The notes beneath the pieces are model-generated. The model saw only the letters and a program-made list of their open reading frames with translations. It did not search any database and was not told the origin of the DNA. A stretch of 64,000 bases of DNA. Origin: Xenophilus azovorans DSM 13620 (GTDB lineage: Bacteria > Pseudomonadota > Gammaproteobacteria > Burkholderiales > Burkholderiaceae_C). A program made the position numbers and the translations under genes. Numbering within the stretch: the stretch's first letter is position 1; each line of letters begins with the position of its first letter. The DNA lies in contig NZ_KN050767.1 of the NCBI RefSeq assembly GCF_000745855.1, positions 1 through 64,000 of the forward strand, read 5' to 3'. Below, piece by piece: positions 34,797 through 44,409 of this stretch.

Positions 34797-35603
34797 TCAT
34801 TTGACTTGAATGAGCAACTCCGGCCGGAAGCCCTCCTGCTCGCCCTTGCTGCGATAGCCCATCGGGTTGGCGACGACGCGGCAGCCGTCCTTCACGTAGT
34901 CGAAGGCGCAGTGCAAGTGGCCGTGCAGCCACAGGTCGGCCTGCGGCAGCAGCTCGTCCAGCGCGTTGCAGAAGCCGGCGGTGCCGGGCGTGAGGCCGTA
35001 GCGCGGGTCGGCGCTGGCCAGCGTGGGGGCGAAGTGGGTGACGGCGACGGTGGTGCCGTCGAAGGGCACGGCCAGCGCCTCGCGCAGCCAGGCCTGGCAC
35101 AACAGCGCCTGTTCGCGCACCTGCTCGGCCAGGAAGGGCTGCCCGCCGCGCGTGGTGCGCATGGTCTCCAGGTAGAAGTTGGCGGCACGGAAGGCCTTGC
35201 CGCGCTTCTTCAGCGCCAGTTCCAGCGGATCCCCGGGCTCGACCAGCGCGTCGAAGTCGGCCCACAGCGTGGTGCCGACGAAGCGCACACCCTGATGCAC
35301 GACGACCTCGCGCTCCAGCCAGGTCATGCCGAGCGATTCGCACAGATCGCGGAGGCGCAGGTGCAGTTCGTCGAAGTCGCCGTTGTCGTACTCGTGGTTG
35401 CCGGGCAGGAAGAACACCGGCGTCGGCCAGCCGTGGCGAGGCGAGAAGCGGGTGAGGCCGAAGTCCGGCTCGGTCAGCTTCGAGCCCTCCTGGTAGGAGC
35501 CGATGTCGCCTGCGAGCAACAGAAGGTCGGCGCCCGGTGCCGGCACCGCCTGGAACCCGGGGTAGTTTTCGAGGTGCAGGTCCGACAGGAGCTGGAGCTT
35601 CAT
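34797..35603 (-). CDS. metallophosphoesterase
   Basis: 268 aa with the calcineurin-type metal motifs in order: SDLHLEN (residues 7-13), LLLAGDIGSY (28-37), FLPGNHEYDN (65-74) and LWLHGHLHCAFD near 225. It is probably a phosphodiesterase or phosphatase with two metal ions; the substrate is unknown. Monocistronic. Confidence 0.92.
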   Translation of the reverse strand: MKLQLLSDLHLENYPGFQAVPAPGADLLLLAGDIGSYQEGSKLTEPDFGLTRFSPRHGWPTPVFFLPGNHEYDNGDFDELHLRLRDLCESLGMTWLEREVVVHQGVRFVGTTLWADFDALVEPGDPLELALKKRGKAFRAANFYLETMRTTRGGQPFLAEQVREQALLCQAWLREALAVPFDGTTVAVTHFAPTLASADPRYGLTPGTAGFCNALDELLPQADLWLHGHLHCAFDYVKDGCRVVANPMGYRSKGEQEGFRPELLIQVK

Positions 35604-35720
35604 GGTCGGGGCAGTCTAAGGCGGCCGGCAGGGAGCCGCCGGCGCGTGCGGAACCGCACGGCCCATGTCCCGCCGGCGCGCTGCCCATGCACGTTCCGCA
35701 TGGATTGGGGGCTGTAAAAA

Positions 35721-35751
35721 CTAGGGATAACCCTTAATCTATGGTCCATCG
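35721..35751 (+). promoter_or_regulatory. shared LysR-flank motif, copy A
   Basis: CTAGGGATAACCCTTAAT and then ATGGTCCATCG lie 36 bp before the small gene at 35787. A second copy (37021-37049) stands before the gene on the other side of the LysR regulator. It contains AGGG-ATAA-CCCT, a dyad with LysR-like T-N11-A character. Probably a promoter/operator controlled by that LysR protein. Confidence 0.55.
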
Positions 35752-35786
35752 ATAACGACGGCGTGGCCTGGGTGCCATGCAAGATC

Positions 35787-35960
35787 ATGTTCAGTCTGCT
35801 TTCGCTGATGTTCCGTTTCCCGCGCACCCTGGCCGGTGCCGCCCCCGCCAACCCGGCGGCGGCCCTGCTCGAAAGCGCCGAATCGCGCGCGGGCCTGGAC
35901 CCGTACCACGCGCACGAGCTGCGCGAAGCCGCGGCCGCCTGGCTGCGCGTCGTGCGCTGA
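35787..35960 (+). CDS. small hypothetical protein
   Basis: 57 aa starting MFSLLSLMFRFPRTLAG and ending in a helical stretch (YHAHELREAAAAWLRVVR). There is no ribosome site of note, and GTG 24 bases upstream is possible. It is supported mainly by the upstream motif shared with the gene at 37080 and by its position beside the convergent LysR gene. I consider it likely but not certain to be coding. Confidence 0.5.
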   Translation: MFSLLSLMFRFPRTLAGAAPANPAAALLESAESRAGLDPYHAHELREAAAAWLRVVR

Positions 35961-35988
35961 ATCGCGCCGGACGAGTTTCCCTTTTCGT

Positions 35989-36975
35989 TCAATCCCGCCC
36001 GGTCCCGTCTGCGGGATCGAGTGAGCGCGCGAAGGCGTCGCCCGCCACGCGCAGCAGCATGCGGCGCAGCCACACATGCGCCGGCGCGCCGTGCAGCCGC
36101 CGGTGCCATAGCGCATCCACGTGCACTTGCGGCACAGTGAGCGGCAACTCACGGACGATCAGGTCGGTGCTCATGCCCGGCGTGTCGACGAAGTGCCGGG
36201 GCAGCACGGTCAGCAGGTCCGAGGTCGCCACCACCCGCCCGGCGGTGAAGAACTGGTTGGCGGTGAGCACGATGAGCCGCTGGCGCCCGATGGCGGCCAG
36301 CGCCTCGTCGACGAAGCCCCAGGGCCGCCCGGAGAAGCTCACCAGCAGGTGGCGCGCGGCGCAGTAGTCGTCCAGCGTCAGCGGCCCGTCGGCCAGCGGG
36401 TGGCCGCGCCGCATCACGCACACGTAGCTTCCCACGTACATCCGGTGGGTCTCGAAGGCCACCGCCTCGCCGGCCTGGGCGCGGGCGGTCAGGTCGGTCA
36501 TCACCGCCGGGAAGTAGCCCACCGCCAGGTCCACCTCCTCTTCCGCCAACAGGCGCCGCGGGTCGCGGGTGGTCAGCGGCACCACGCGCAGCGACACGCC
36601 CGGCGCCTCGCCGGCCAGCAGCCGCGCCGCGCCCGGCAGCAGCTCGGCGGCGGTGGCGTCGGCCATCGCCAGGGTGAAGGCGTTGTCGGCCAGCGCCGGC
36701 TCGAAGGCGGCCGGCACCAGCGAGTGCTCCAGCTGGCGCAGCGCGTCGCGCACCACCGGCCACAGCGCGGTCGCCCGGGGCGTGGGCTCGACGCCGGCGC
36801 CGGCGCGGCGCACCAGTTCGTCGCCCAGCGCCTCGCGCAGGCGCCGCAGGGCGTTGCTCACGGCCGGCTGGGTGATCGACAGGTTGCGCGCCGCGCGCGT
36901 CAGGCTGCGCTCGGCCATCACCTCGTCGAACACCCGTAGCAGGTTCAGGTCGAGCGTGCGGAAGTTGACATCCAT
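35989..36975 (-). CDS. LysR-family transcriptional regulator
   Basis: 328 aa with a canonical N-terminal helix-turn-helix (RSLTRAARNLSITQPAVSNALRRLREALG, residues 22-50) and a C-terminal co-inducer domain. It resembles the NodD/NahR-like branch (LNLLRVFDEVMAERSLTRAA). It is divergent from the 178-aa membrane protein gene across 104 bp that contain copy B of the shared motif. Confidence 0.93.
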   Translation of the reverse strand: MDVNFRTLDLNLLRVFDEVMAERSLTRAARNLSITQPAVSNALRRLREALGDELVRRAGAGVEPTPRATALWPVVRDALRQLEHSLVPAAFEPALADNAFTLAMADATAAELLPGAARLLAGEAPGVSLRVVPLTTRDPRRLLAEEEVDLAVGYFPAVMTDLTARAQAGEAVAFETHRMYVGSYVCVMRRGHPLADGPLTLDDYCAARHLLVSFSGRPWGFVDEALAAIGRQRLIVLTANQFFTAGRVVATSDLLTVLPRHFVDTPGMSTDLIVRELPLTVPQVHVDALWHRRLHGAPAHVWLRRMLLRVAGDAFARSLDPADGTGRD

Positions 36976-37020
36976 AACCAGAATAAATGAACTACATCAT
37001 GAATATAAATTTGGAAAACA

Positions 37021-37049
37021 CTAGGGTAAACACTAATATCTGGTCATCG
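37021..37049 (+). promoter_or_regulatory. shared LysR-flank motif, copy B
   Basis: CTAGGGTAAACACTAATAT then TGGTC-ATCG, aligned with copy A at 35721 with two single-base gaps. It lies 31 bp before the start of the 178-aa gene and 46 bp upstream of the divergent LysR start, the usual place for a LysR site. Confidence 0.55.
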
Positions 37050-37079
37050 CGTTTCCACACTGTCCTACTGGAGGGCACC

Positions 37080-37616
37080 ATGACTTCTTATTTCGTCTCC
37101 GTCGATCAACCGCTCCAACACCCCGGCGTCGAGCGCGCCGAGAAGGTCATCGCCTATGTCGGCGAGGCCCGCCGCAAGACCAGCGGCACCCGTGCCCTGG
37201 CCGCCGCCCTGCTGGCGGCGCTGGTGGCTGCCCTGGTCGCCGTGGCCGACACCTTCGTGTCGAACTGGGCCGACGGCAGCCTGCTGGCCGGCTGGATGGT
37301 CCTGTGGGCCGTGGGCTTCCTGGCCCTGGCGCTGTTCGCCAGCGCTGCCGGCTCGGCCGCCGCCCGCGTGGTCGGCGGCTGGCGTGCGCTGGAGCGCCGC
37401 GCCGCGGCCGCCCGTGCCGACGCGCAGTTCCTGGCCGCCGCCCGGCGCGACCCGCGCGTGATGAACGACCTGCAGGCCGCCATCACCCGCGCCCAGCCGG
37501 CGGACGACCTGGCCGCGCCGGCAGCCCCGGCCCAGCCGGCGGCCCGCATCGAGGCGGCGCCCATGCCGACGCTCTACGAGGCGATGCAGCGCCTGAACAG
37601 CGGCCGCTACTACTGA
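37080..37616 (+). CDS. hypothetical two-helix membrane protein
   Basis: 178 aa. A short N-terminal soluble part is followed by two hydrophobic segments (about residues 40-60 and 70-95), then a charged Ala-rich helix (RRAAAARADAQFLAAARRD) and a C-terminal tail ending LNSGRYY. GGAGGG precedes the ATG. Probably controlled by the divergent LysR regulator. No family recognised. Confidence 0.8.
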   Translation: MTSYFVSVDQPLQHPGVERAEKVIAYVGEARRKTSGTRALAAALLAALVAALVAVADTFVSNWADGSLLAGWMVLWAVGFLALALFASAAGSAAARVVGGWRALERRAAAARADAQFLAAARRDPRVMNDLQAAITRAQPADDLAAPAAPAQPAARIEAAPMPTLYEAMQRLNSGRYY

Positions 37617-37634
37617 TCGGTACCGCGCCCCATG

Positions 37635-37664
37635 AAAAAAGCCGCCCATCCGGGCGGCTTTTTC
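37635..37664. terminator. bidirectional terminator
   Basis: A 9-bp stem AAGCCGCCC/GGGCGGCTT around ATCC, preceded by a run of A and followed by a run of T, lies between the convergent 178-aa gene and pckG. It can end transcripts from both sides. Confidence 0.9.
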
Positions 37665-37681
37665 TTTGCCTGCGCGCCGGA

Positions 37682-39547
37682 TCAGGCGGCGAGCCGCTGC
37701 TCGATGGCGGCCTTGGTGGCGGGCAGCTCGCTGGGCAGGCGATGCGCCAGCTGCTCGAACAGCTCGGCGTGCAGCTTCAGCTCGGCCTGCCAGGCGGCCT
37801 TGTCGATGCTGGTCACCTTGTCGAACTGGGTGCGGGTGAAGTCCAGGCCGGTCCAGTTCAGGTCCTCGTAGCGCGGGCTCACGCCGAACACGTGCTCGGC
37901 GCCCTGGCCCTGCCCCTCGACGCGGTCGATCATCCACTTGAGCACACGCATGTTCTCGCCGTAGCCGGGCCAGACGAACTTGCCGTCCTCGCCCTTGCGG
38001 AACCAGTTGGTGGTGTAGATCTTCGGCAGCTTCGCGCCCGCGGCCTGGAGCTTGTCGCCCAGCGTGAGCCAGTGCTGGAAGTAGTCGCTCATGTTGTAGC
38101 CCATGAAGGGCAGCATGGCGAAGGGGTCGCGCCGCACCACGCCCTGCGCGCCGGCGGCGGCGGCGGTGGTCTCGCTGCCCATGGTGGCGGCCATGTACAC
38201 GCCCTCGATCCAGTTGCGCGCCTCGGTCACCAGCGGCACGGTGGTGGAGCGGCGGCCGCCGAAGATGAAGGCGTCGATCTTCACGCCCTTGGGGTCGTCC
38301 CAGGCATCGTCCAGCGCCGGGTTGTTGGTGGCGGCCACGGTGAAGCGGGCGTTGGGGTGCGCGGCCTTGGCGCCGGTCTCGCGGGCGATCTGCGGCGTCC
38401 AGTCCTTGCCCTGCCAGTCGGTCAGGTGCGCGGGCAGTTCCTTGCCGGGGGCGTCGGCCTCCATGCCTTCCCACCACACGTCGCCATCGTCGGTCAGCGC
38501 GACGTTGGTGAAGATGACGTCCTTGTCCAGGCTCGCCATGCAGTTGGGGTTGGTCTTGTAGTTGGTGCCGGGCGCGACGCCGAAATAGCCGGCCTCGGGG
38601 TTGATGGCGCGCAGCGTGCCGTCGGGCTGCGGCTTGATCCAGGCGATGTCGTCGCCGATGGTGGTGACCTTCCAGCCCTCGAAGCCCTTGGGCGGCACCA
38701 GCATCGAGAAGTTGGTCTTGCCGCAGGCGCTGGGGAAGGCGGCGGCCACGTGGTACTTGCGGCCCTCGGGATTGGTCACGCCCAGGATGAGCATGTGCTC
38801 GGCCAGCCAGCCCTCGTCGCGGCCCATGTTGGAGGCGATGCGCAGCGCGAAGCACTTCTTGCCCAGCAGGGCATTGCCGCCGTAGCCGGAGCCGTAGCTC
38901 CAGATCTCGCGCGTCTCGGGGTAGTGGACGATGTACTTGGTCTTGTTGCAGGGCCAGGCGACGTCCTTCTGGCCGGGCTCCAGCGGCGCGCCGACGGTGT
39001 GCACGCAGGGCACGAACTCGCCCTCGGCGCCCAGTACGTCGTACACGGCCTTGCCCATGCGGGTCATGATCTTCATGTTGACCGCGACGTACGGGCTGTC
39101 GGACAGCTCGACGCCGATGTGGGCGATGGGCGAGCCCAGCGGGCCCATGCTGAAGGGCACCACGTACATGGTGCGGCCCTTCATGCAGCCGTCGAACAGC
39201 GGCTGCAGGGTGGCGCGCATCTCGGCCGGGGCCATCCAGTTGTTGGTGGGGCCGGCGTCTTCCTTCTTCGCGGAGCAGATGAAGGTGCGGTCTTCCACAC
39301 GGGCGACGTCGCTCGGGTCGGACCAGGCGAGGTAGGAGTTGGGGCGCTTGGCGGGGTTGAGCCGGCGGAAGGTGCCGGCGTCGACCAGTTGCTGGCAGAG
39401 CCGGTCGTATTCCTCCTGGCTGCCGTCGCACCACTCGATGCGCTCGGGCTTGCACAGGGCGGCCATCTCGGCCACCCAGGCGATCAGCTTGGGGTTCTTG
39501 ACGTCAACGGGCGCCTGGACGGCCAGCCCCTTCACGGCTGCGTTCAT
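37682..39547 (-). CDS. pckG: phosphoenolpyruvate carboxykinase (GTP)
   Basis: 621-aa gluconeogenic enzyme converting oxaloacetate and GTP to PEP, CO2 and GDP. The P-loop [12 protein letters not shown] with the reactive cysteine near residue 275, the metal/substrate region ([26 protein letters not shown]) and [21 protein letters not shown] are intact. AGGAGATTTCG precedes the ATG at 39547; an in-frame extension upstream lacks a site. Ends at a shared terminator. Confidence 0.97.
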   Translation of the reverse strand: MNAAVKGLAVQAPVDVKNPKLIAWVAEMAALCKPERIEWCDGSQEEYDRLCQQLVDAGTFRRLNPAKRPNSYLAWSDPSDVARVEDRTFICSAKKEDAGPTNNWMAPAEMRATLQPLFDGCMKGRTMYVVPFSMGPLGSPIAHIGVELSDSPYVAVNMKIMTRMGKAVYDVLGAEGEFVPCVHTVGAPLEPGQKDVAWPCNKTKYIVHYPETREIWSYGSGYGGNALLGKKCFALRIASNMGRDEGWLAEHMLILGVTNPEGRKYHVAAAFPSACGKTNFSMLVPPKGFEGWKVTTIGDDIAWIKPQPDGTLRAINPEAGYFGVAPGTNYKTNPNCMASLDKDVIFTNVALTDDGDVWWEGMEADAPGKELPAHLTDWQGKDWTPQIARETGAKAAHPNARFTVAATNNPALDDAWDDPKGVKIDAFIFGGRRSTTVPLVTEARNWIEGVYMAATMGSETTAAAAGAQGVVRRDPFAMLPFMGYNMSDYFQHWLTLGDKLQAAGAKLPKIYTTNWFRKGEDGKFVWPGYGENMRVLKWMIDRVEGQGQGAEHVFGVSPRYEDLNWTGLDFTRTQFDKVTSIDKAAWQAELKLHAELFEQLAHRLPSELPATKAAIEQRLAA

Positions 39548-39695
39548 CGAAATCTCCTGGAGATGAAAAATACGTCGTCTTTTCGAACGACGCTCACGCC
39601 GCGCCGGACGGGCGGGCAAGCGCCGTTGGAGAAAACGTCTTCAGCTCGGAGAAATGGCCGGGGGCGGGGCCGATGAAGCGCCCCGCCGGTGTCCG

Positions 39696-39848
39696 TCAGG
39701 CCAGATAGACGGCGATCGACGCCAGCAGCAGCATCATCACGGCGCCGACCAGGGGCAGCACGATGGGGATCAACGGCACGACGGCCTCGACGGCGTCCTG
39801 CTCGACCTGGGCGTCATGGCCCGGCTCGACGGGGGTGGGGTGGGACAT
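39696..39848 (-). CDS. small single-span membrane protein
   Basis: 50 aa: an acidic N-terminus (MSHPTPVEPGHDAQVEQDA) and one hydrophobic helix (about residues 23-49, PLIPIVLPLVGAVMMLLLA). AGGAAG sits directly before the ATG. It stands 65 bases after ilvA on the same strand. Short but well formed; I judge it a real gene of unknown role. Confidence 0.6.
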   Translation of the reverse strand: MSHPTPVEPGHDAQVEQDAVEAVVPLIPIVLPLVGAVMMLLLASIAVYLA

Positions 39849-39913
39849 CTTCCTGAACCTCGGTTCTTCTCGAAACTGCATCAATTTTACAAGCCGGGGT
39901 CCGGCGGACCCTG

Positions 39914-41125
39914 TCAGCGTTTTTCCCCTGCCTCGAATCCCGCATGGTGCAACGCATCGATCACCGTCGCGAGGTGCTCGCGGCCGCGGGTCTGGAGCAC
40001 CAGTTCGATGTCGACGTTCTGCGCCGCCTGCAGGGTGAAGGCGCGCTGGTGGTGCACCTCGTCGATGTTGGCGCCCGCTTCGGCCACGGTGGCCGTGATG
40101 CGGGCCAGCGAGCCCGGCACGTCGCGCGCGCTGACCTGCAGGCGCGCCAGCCGGCCGGCGCGCACCATGCCGCGCTCGATGATCGCGGCCAGCAGCAGCG
40201 GGTCGATGTTGCCGCCCGAGAGCACCAGGCCGACCTTCCGGCCCCGGAAGCGCTCGGGATGCCGGATCAGCGCCGCCAGCCCGGCCGCGCCGGCGCCTTC
40301 CACCAGCGTCTTCTCGATCTCCAGCAGCATCAGCACCGCCTGCTCGATGTCGCCCTCGTCGACCAGCACGAGGTCGTCCACCAGCCGGGTGATGAGTTCG
40401 CGCGTGCGCTCGCCAGGCGCACCCACGGCGATGCCCTCGGCGATGGTGCTGGTGCCGCCCTCGTGGTGCGTGCCCTTGACGGCATTGACCATGGCCGGGA
40501 AGCGCGCCGTCTGCACGCCGACGATCTCGATGCCCGGCTTGCGCGCGCGCGCCGCCACCGCCATGCCAGCGATCAGCCCGCCGCCGCCGACCGAGACCAC
40601 CAGCGTTTCGAGGTCAGGCACCTCGTCGAGCATCTCCAGCGCCACGGTGCCCTGGCCGGCGATGATGTCGTCGTCGTCGTAGGGATGGACGAAGGCCAGT
40701 CCCTCGCGCGCCGCCAGTTCGTCGGCGTGGGCGCGCGCCGCCTCCAGCGAGTCGCCGTGCAGCACCACGCGCGCGCCGAAGCCGCGCGTGCGCTCGATCT
40801 TCACGCCCGGCGTGAAGCGCGGCATGACGATGGTGGCGGGGATGCCCAGGCGCTGCGCGTGGTAGGCCACGCCCTGCGCATGGTTGCCGGCCGACATGGC
40901 GATCACGCCCTGCCCGGCGCCGGCCTGCGCCACCTGGGCCATCTTGTTGCAGGCGCCGCGCTCCTTGAAGGAGGCGGTGAACTGCAGGTTCTCGAACTTC
41001 AGGAACACCTGCGCGCCGACGATCTGCGAGAGCGTGCGCGACTCCACGCAGGGCGTACGCAGCACCTGCCCTTCGAGCCGCCGGGCAGCGCGTTCAACGT
41101 CGTCGATGTCCACCATGCGCGACAT
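39914..41125 (-). CDS. ilvA: threonine ammonia-lyase (biosynthetic/catabolic short form)
   Basis: 403-aa PLP enzyme deaminating threonine to 2-oxobutyrate. The PLP lysine is residue 54 (SFKERGACN), the phosphate loop is VSVGGGGLIAGMA, and the C-terminal region (from about 325) is a single ACT domain (VSARDVPGSLARITATVAEAG). The single ACT domain and length match the TdcB/short IlvA type common in Proteobacteria. Divergent from the AAA ATPase gene. Confidence 0.93.
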   Translation of the reverse strand: MSRMVDIDDVERAARRLEGQVLRTPCVESRTLSQIVGAQVFLKFENLQFTASFKERGACNKMAQVAQAGAGQGVIAMSAGNHAQGVAYHAQRLGIPATIVMPRFTPGVKIERTRGFGARVVLHGDSLEAARAHADELAAREGLAFVHPYDDDDIIAGQGTVALEMLDEVPDLETLVVSVGGGGLIAGMAVAARARKPGIEIVGVQTARFPAMVNAVKGTHHEGGTSTIAEGIAVGAPGERTRELITRLVDDLVLVDEGDIEQAVLMLLEIEKTLVEGAGAAGLAALIRHPERFRGRKVGLVLSGGNIDPLLLAAIIERGMVRAGRLARLQVSARDVPGSLARITATVAEAGANIDEVHHQRAFTLQAAQNVDIELVLQTRGREHLATVIDALHHAGFEAGEKR

Positions 41126-41246
41126 TGTGAGGCTTGCGACACACTCAGGGTTATTCCTCTGGTCCCGGCTTCCACAAGCCTATGGGTTGCGCTATGGTGG
41201 CGCACGGCTGGTCCCCACGGCCGCACAGTTTCCTGGAGGGTTCCGA

Positions 41247-43583
41247 ATGGGCAAACGTTCCGGTGTCGATGGTCTCAGCGCACTGTCCCGCGGGCAGGCC
41301 CTGCCCTCGCCCGGTCTGCGCGAGGCGCCCGTGCTGGAACTGATGTGCTCGCACTTCGTGCTGACGCTGGCGGCCAAGCAGGGCCCCAAGTTCAACGTGC
41401 GGCGCGACCTGAACGGCCTGCTCTCGCTCACCGGACGCCACATGGTCTGGCCGGGCTCGGTGCTGGAACGGCTGCGCGAGTTCCTGGTGCGCCGCTGTGC
41501 CGGCAACGAGGTGTGGAAGGGCGTCGAGTCGCTGGACAACCGCACACTGCTGGAGCGCCACGGCGTGTGGCGCGGGCCCTACGAGGAAGGCACGATCTTC
41601 TTCTACCTGGACGAGTACGCGAAGGACCAGCCCAAGGACCTGCTGCTGGTGCTCTCGGTCACGCGCGACTGGCTGACGCAGATGCTGCGCAAGCAGAGCA
41701 CGCTGGTCGAGAAGAACATCGACGCGCTGGCGGGCCTGCTGCAACTGAACAAGGCCGAGCGCGCACTGCTGCTGTACGGCACGCTGGCGCGCTACCAGCG
41801 CGACCTGCGCTCGCTGCTGGTGGAGTTCAAGGTCAACAACGCACCCGAGGCGTACGCCGCCATCGCCGAGGTGGCGGGCGTGAGCGCCAGCGAGGTGGGC
41901 GAGGCGCTGCGCGCCGGCTCGCGGCTGGAGCGCATCGGGCTGGTCGAGAACCTGATCTCCGAGCACAACATCACCGACCTGGCCGACCTGATGAAGGTCA
42001 GCGAGAAGCTGCCGCCGGTGCTGATGCGCGAGTACCGCGACGAGAGCGAGCTGATGGCGGTGTTCACGCGGCCGTCGAGCAAGAGCGCGCTGACCGAGCA
42101 GGACTTCGCCTTCGTCGCCGACGATGCGCAGATGCTGGTGACGCTGCTGCGCGCCGCCGTGGCGCGCAAGGAGCCGGGCGTGAACGTGCTGCTCTACGGC
42201 CCGCCCGGCACCGGCAAGACCGAGCTGGCCAAGGTGGTGGCGCAGGCCGCCGGGCTGGAGCTGTACGAGGTGGAGTACGCCGACCGCGACGGCAACTCGC
42301 TGTCGGGGCGCGACCGCTACCGCTCGCTGCAGATCGCGCAGGTCTTCCTCAAGGGCAGCGCGCAGGCGGCGCTGCTGTTCGACGAGGTGGAGGACGTGTT
42401 CCCGCCGATCAGCACCGAGGCGGCGCAGTTCATGGCGCGCGCCGAGCAGATCGCGGCGCCCTCGGGCGGCATGTCGGGCAGCGTGAGCGGCAAGGCCTGG
42501 GTCAACCAGATCCTCGAATCCAACCCGGTCCCCACGCTGTGGGTGACCAACCGCATCGAGCAGATCGACCCGGCCTTCCGCCGTCGCTTCGCCTACCACC
42601 TGGAGCTGAAGTCGCCGCCGCCCGGCGCGCGCGAGCAGATCGTGCGCAAGGCGCTGGAAGGCGTGCCCGTCACGGAGGCCTTCGCCGCGCAACTGGCCGA
42701 GCGCAAGGGCCTGACGCCGGCGCAGATCCGCACCGCGGTGCGCTTCGCCGGGCTGGCCGGCGGCGAGGGCGCCTCGGCCGAGTCGCTGATCGAGCGCCAG
42801 CTGCGCAACGCCGACCTGGCGCTGGGCAACACGGCCGGCCGCACGCGCGGCGAGCGGCTGCAGGTCACGACCTGGGACCTGGACATGCTGCACGTCGAGA
42901 CGCGCTTCCCGATCCCGCGCATCGTCGAGGCGCTGAAGGCGCGCGGCCACGGCACGCTGTGCTTCTACGGCGCGCCCGGCACCGGCAAGACGGCGCTGGC
43001 CGAGCACATCGCGCGCGCCATCGGCCGGCCGCTGATCATCAAGCAGGCCAGCGACCTGATGAGCAAGTACGTCGGCGAGACCGAGCAGGCGATGGCCGCG
43101 ATGTTCCGCGAGGCCGAGGCCGAGCAGGCCGTGCTGCTGCTGGACGAGGCCGACTCCTTCCTGCAGGACCGGCGCGGCGCGCAGCGCACCTACGAGGTCA
43201 CCGAGGTCAACGAGATGCTGCAGGGCATGGAGCGCTACCGCGGCGTGTTCGTCTGCACCACCAACCTGATGGAACGGCTGGACCAGGCCGCGCTGCGCCG
43301 CTTCACCTTCAAGATCAGGTTCATGCCGCTCACGGCCGAACAGCGCGAGCGCATGTTCGTCACCGAGGCGCTGGGCGGCGACGCGACTGCCCTCACGCCG
43401 GCGCTGCGCGCGCGGCTGGCGCGGCTGGACCAGCTCGCGCCCGGCGACTTCGCGGCGGTGAAGCGGCAGGCCGACATCCTGGCGGCGGACTTCTCGGCCG
43501 ACGAGTTCATCGAGCAACTCGAATCGGAGCACCGCATCAAGCCCGAGGTGCGCGAGGCGCGCGGCATGGGCTTCGTGCATTGA
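41247..43583 (+). CDS. tandem AAA+ ATPase of unknown function
   Basis: 778-aa cytosolic protein. Residues 1-300 are helical and not recognised. Two AAA modules follow: the first with Walker A GPPGTGKT near residue 318 and Walker B LLFDEVEDVF, the second with GAPGTGKT near 573 and LLLDEADSFLQDRRG. Arginine-finger-like positions occur in both (FRRRFAYHLEL and LRRFTFKIRF). TGGAGGG precedes the ATG at 41247. The second module resembles the proteasomal/CDC48 type. Such proteins probably remodel other proteins or complexes. No partner gene is adjacent. Confidence 0.88.
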   Translation: MGKRSGVDGLSALSRGQALPSPGLREAPVLELMCSHFVLTLAAKQGPKFNVRRDLNGLLSLTGRHMVWPGSVLERLREFLVRRCAGNEVWKGVESLDNRTLLERHGVWRGPYEEGTIFFYLDEYAKDQPKDLLLVLSVTRDWLTQMLRKQSTLVEKNIDALAGLLQLNKAERALLLYGTLARYQRDLRSLLVEFKVNNAPEAYAAIAEVAGVSASEVGEALRAGSRLERIGLVENLISEHNITDLADLMKVSEKLPPVLMREYRDESELMAVFTRPSSKSALTEQDFAFVADDAQMLVTLLRAAVARKEPGVNVLLYGPPGTGKTELAKVVAQAAGLELYEVEYADRDGNSLSGRDRYRSLQIAQVFLKGSAQAALLFDEVEDVFPPISTEAAQFMARAEQIAAPSGGMSGSVSGKAWVNQILESNPVPTLWVTNRIEQIDPAFRRRFAYHLELKSPPPGAREQIVRKALEGVPVTEAFAAQLAERKGLTPAQIRTAVRFAGLAGGEGASAESLIERQLRNADLALGNTAGRTRGERLQVTTWDLDMLHVETRFPIPRIVEALKARGHGTLCFYGAPGTGKTALAEHIARAIGRPLIIKQASDLMSKYVGETEQAMAAMFREAEAEQAVLLLDEADSFLQDRRGAQRTYEVTEVNEMLQGMERYRGVFVCTTNLMERLDQAALRRFTFKIRFMPLTAEQRERMFVTEALGGDATALTPALRARLARLDQLAPGDFAAVKRQADILAADFSADEFIEQLESEHRIKPEVREARGMGFVH

Positions 43584-43600
43584 ACTGAACCACCCCGTTT

Positions 43601-43668
43601 GGGCTTCCTCACTGCGTGTGGAAGCCCCATCCCCCTCAAGGGGCGCACCCAGCGGTCCGGCCACAAGC
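43601..43668. repeat. intergenic hairpin cluster between convergent genes
   Basis: Three dyads follow each other: GGGCTTCC (43601-43608) with GGAAGCCC (43620-43627); CCCC-TCAA-GGGG (43632-43643); and CCGGC with GCCGG around CACAA near 43658-43671. They lie between the convergent AAA ATPase and zeta-toxin genes and may act as terminators for both. The layout resembles intergenic repeats seen in Comamonadaceae genomes. Confidence 0.5.
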
Positions 43669-43733
43669 CGGTCCCGCGGGTGCACTGGCATGGCCTGCTC
43701 CGCGGCCGCTTGATGTGGTGTCCGCGATGCCGT

Positions 43734-44405
43734 TTACGGATGACCGATACCGGGCGTATGCGCGTCCGGGGCCGCCATGCCTGCCATCGCCACCACCGGC
43801 TTGGCCCAGTCGGGCACGCGCTGCAGGGCGGCGACGTCGTCCATCGCCGGCCAGGCCAGCCGCCCGCGCTCGATCACGGCCACGCGCAGCGGGTCGGGCA
43901 CGGGCTGGCCCGGCGCCACGGTGATGCTGTTGTCGTAGAGCTGCGCCCGGGCCAGGTGCGGCAGCAGGGCGATCAGGTTGGCCACCGCGGCGGGCCAGCG
44001 CTCGCGGATCTTGGCCTCGGGGATGTCGTGGCCGCCCCGGGCCACGCGGGCCCGGACGCGCGCGATGTGCAGTTCGGGCGAGGCCAGGCCGCAGAACCAC
44101 ACCAGGATGTCGTGCGTGCGCGAGGCGGCGAGCAGCCGCGCCGGCACGCTGTGGCCGGCCAGGGTGGTTTCGAAGGCGTGGCTGCGGCCCTGCGCAACGG
44201 CCTCGTCCAGCCGCCGCATGCCTTCCTGCCAGGCGGCGGCATTGGCCGCCGTCGGATCCATGGGGGTGAGGGCGCGCAGTTCGCGGGCGAAGCTGTCAGG
44301 GTTGAACCACGCCAGGCCGGCGCGCGTGAGCAGGTGGCCGCCGATCGAGCTCTTGCCGGCGCCGTTGACGCCGGCCAGCACGTAGATGACGGGACGGCCG
44401 CTCAA
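43734..44405 (-). CDS. zeta-toxin-like P-loop kinase
   Basis: 223 aa of the zeta toxin family (UDP-N-acetylglucosamine kinase type), which in other bacteria poisons cell-wall synthesis. The P-loop GVNGAGKSS is at residues 12-20. The substrate-side motifs NPDSFAREL and FETTLAGHS follow, and PEAKIRERWPAAVANL matches the family's helical lid. It starts four bases after the antitoxin gene. Zeta-like kinases can also be non-toxic, so toxicity is inferred. Confidence 0.82.
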   Translation of the reverse strand: MSGRPVIYVLAGVNGAGKSSIGGHLLTRAGLAWFNPDSFARELRALTPMDPTAANAAAWQEGMRRLDEAVAQGRSHAFETTLAGHSVPARLLAASRTHDILVWFCGLASPELHIARVRARVARGGHDIPEAKIRERWPAAVANLIALLPHLARAQLYDNSITVAPGQPVPDPLRVAVIERGRLAWPAMDDVAALQRVPDWAKPVVAMAGMAAPDAHTPGIGHP

Positions 44406-44409
44406 CGGC

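Noticed and set aside
39944-43588. A 1214-codon plus-strand frame over ilvA and the AAA ATPase
   Set aside because: It crosses the reverse side of ilvA and a shifted frame of the ATPase; no domain appears in it, whereas both other genes carry complete catalytic motifs.
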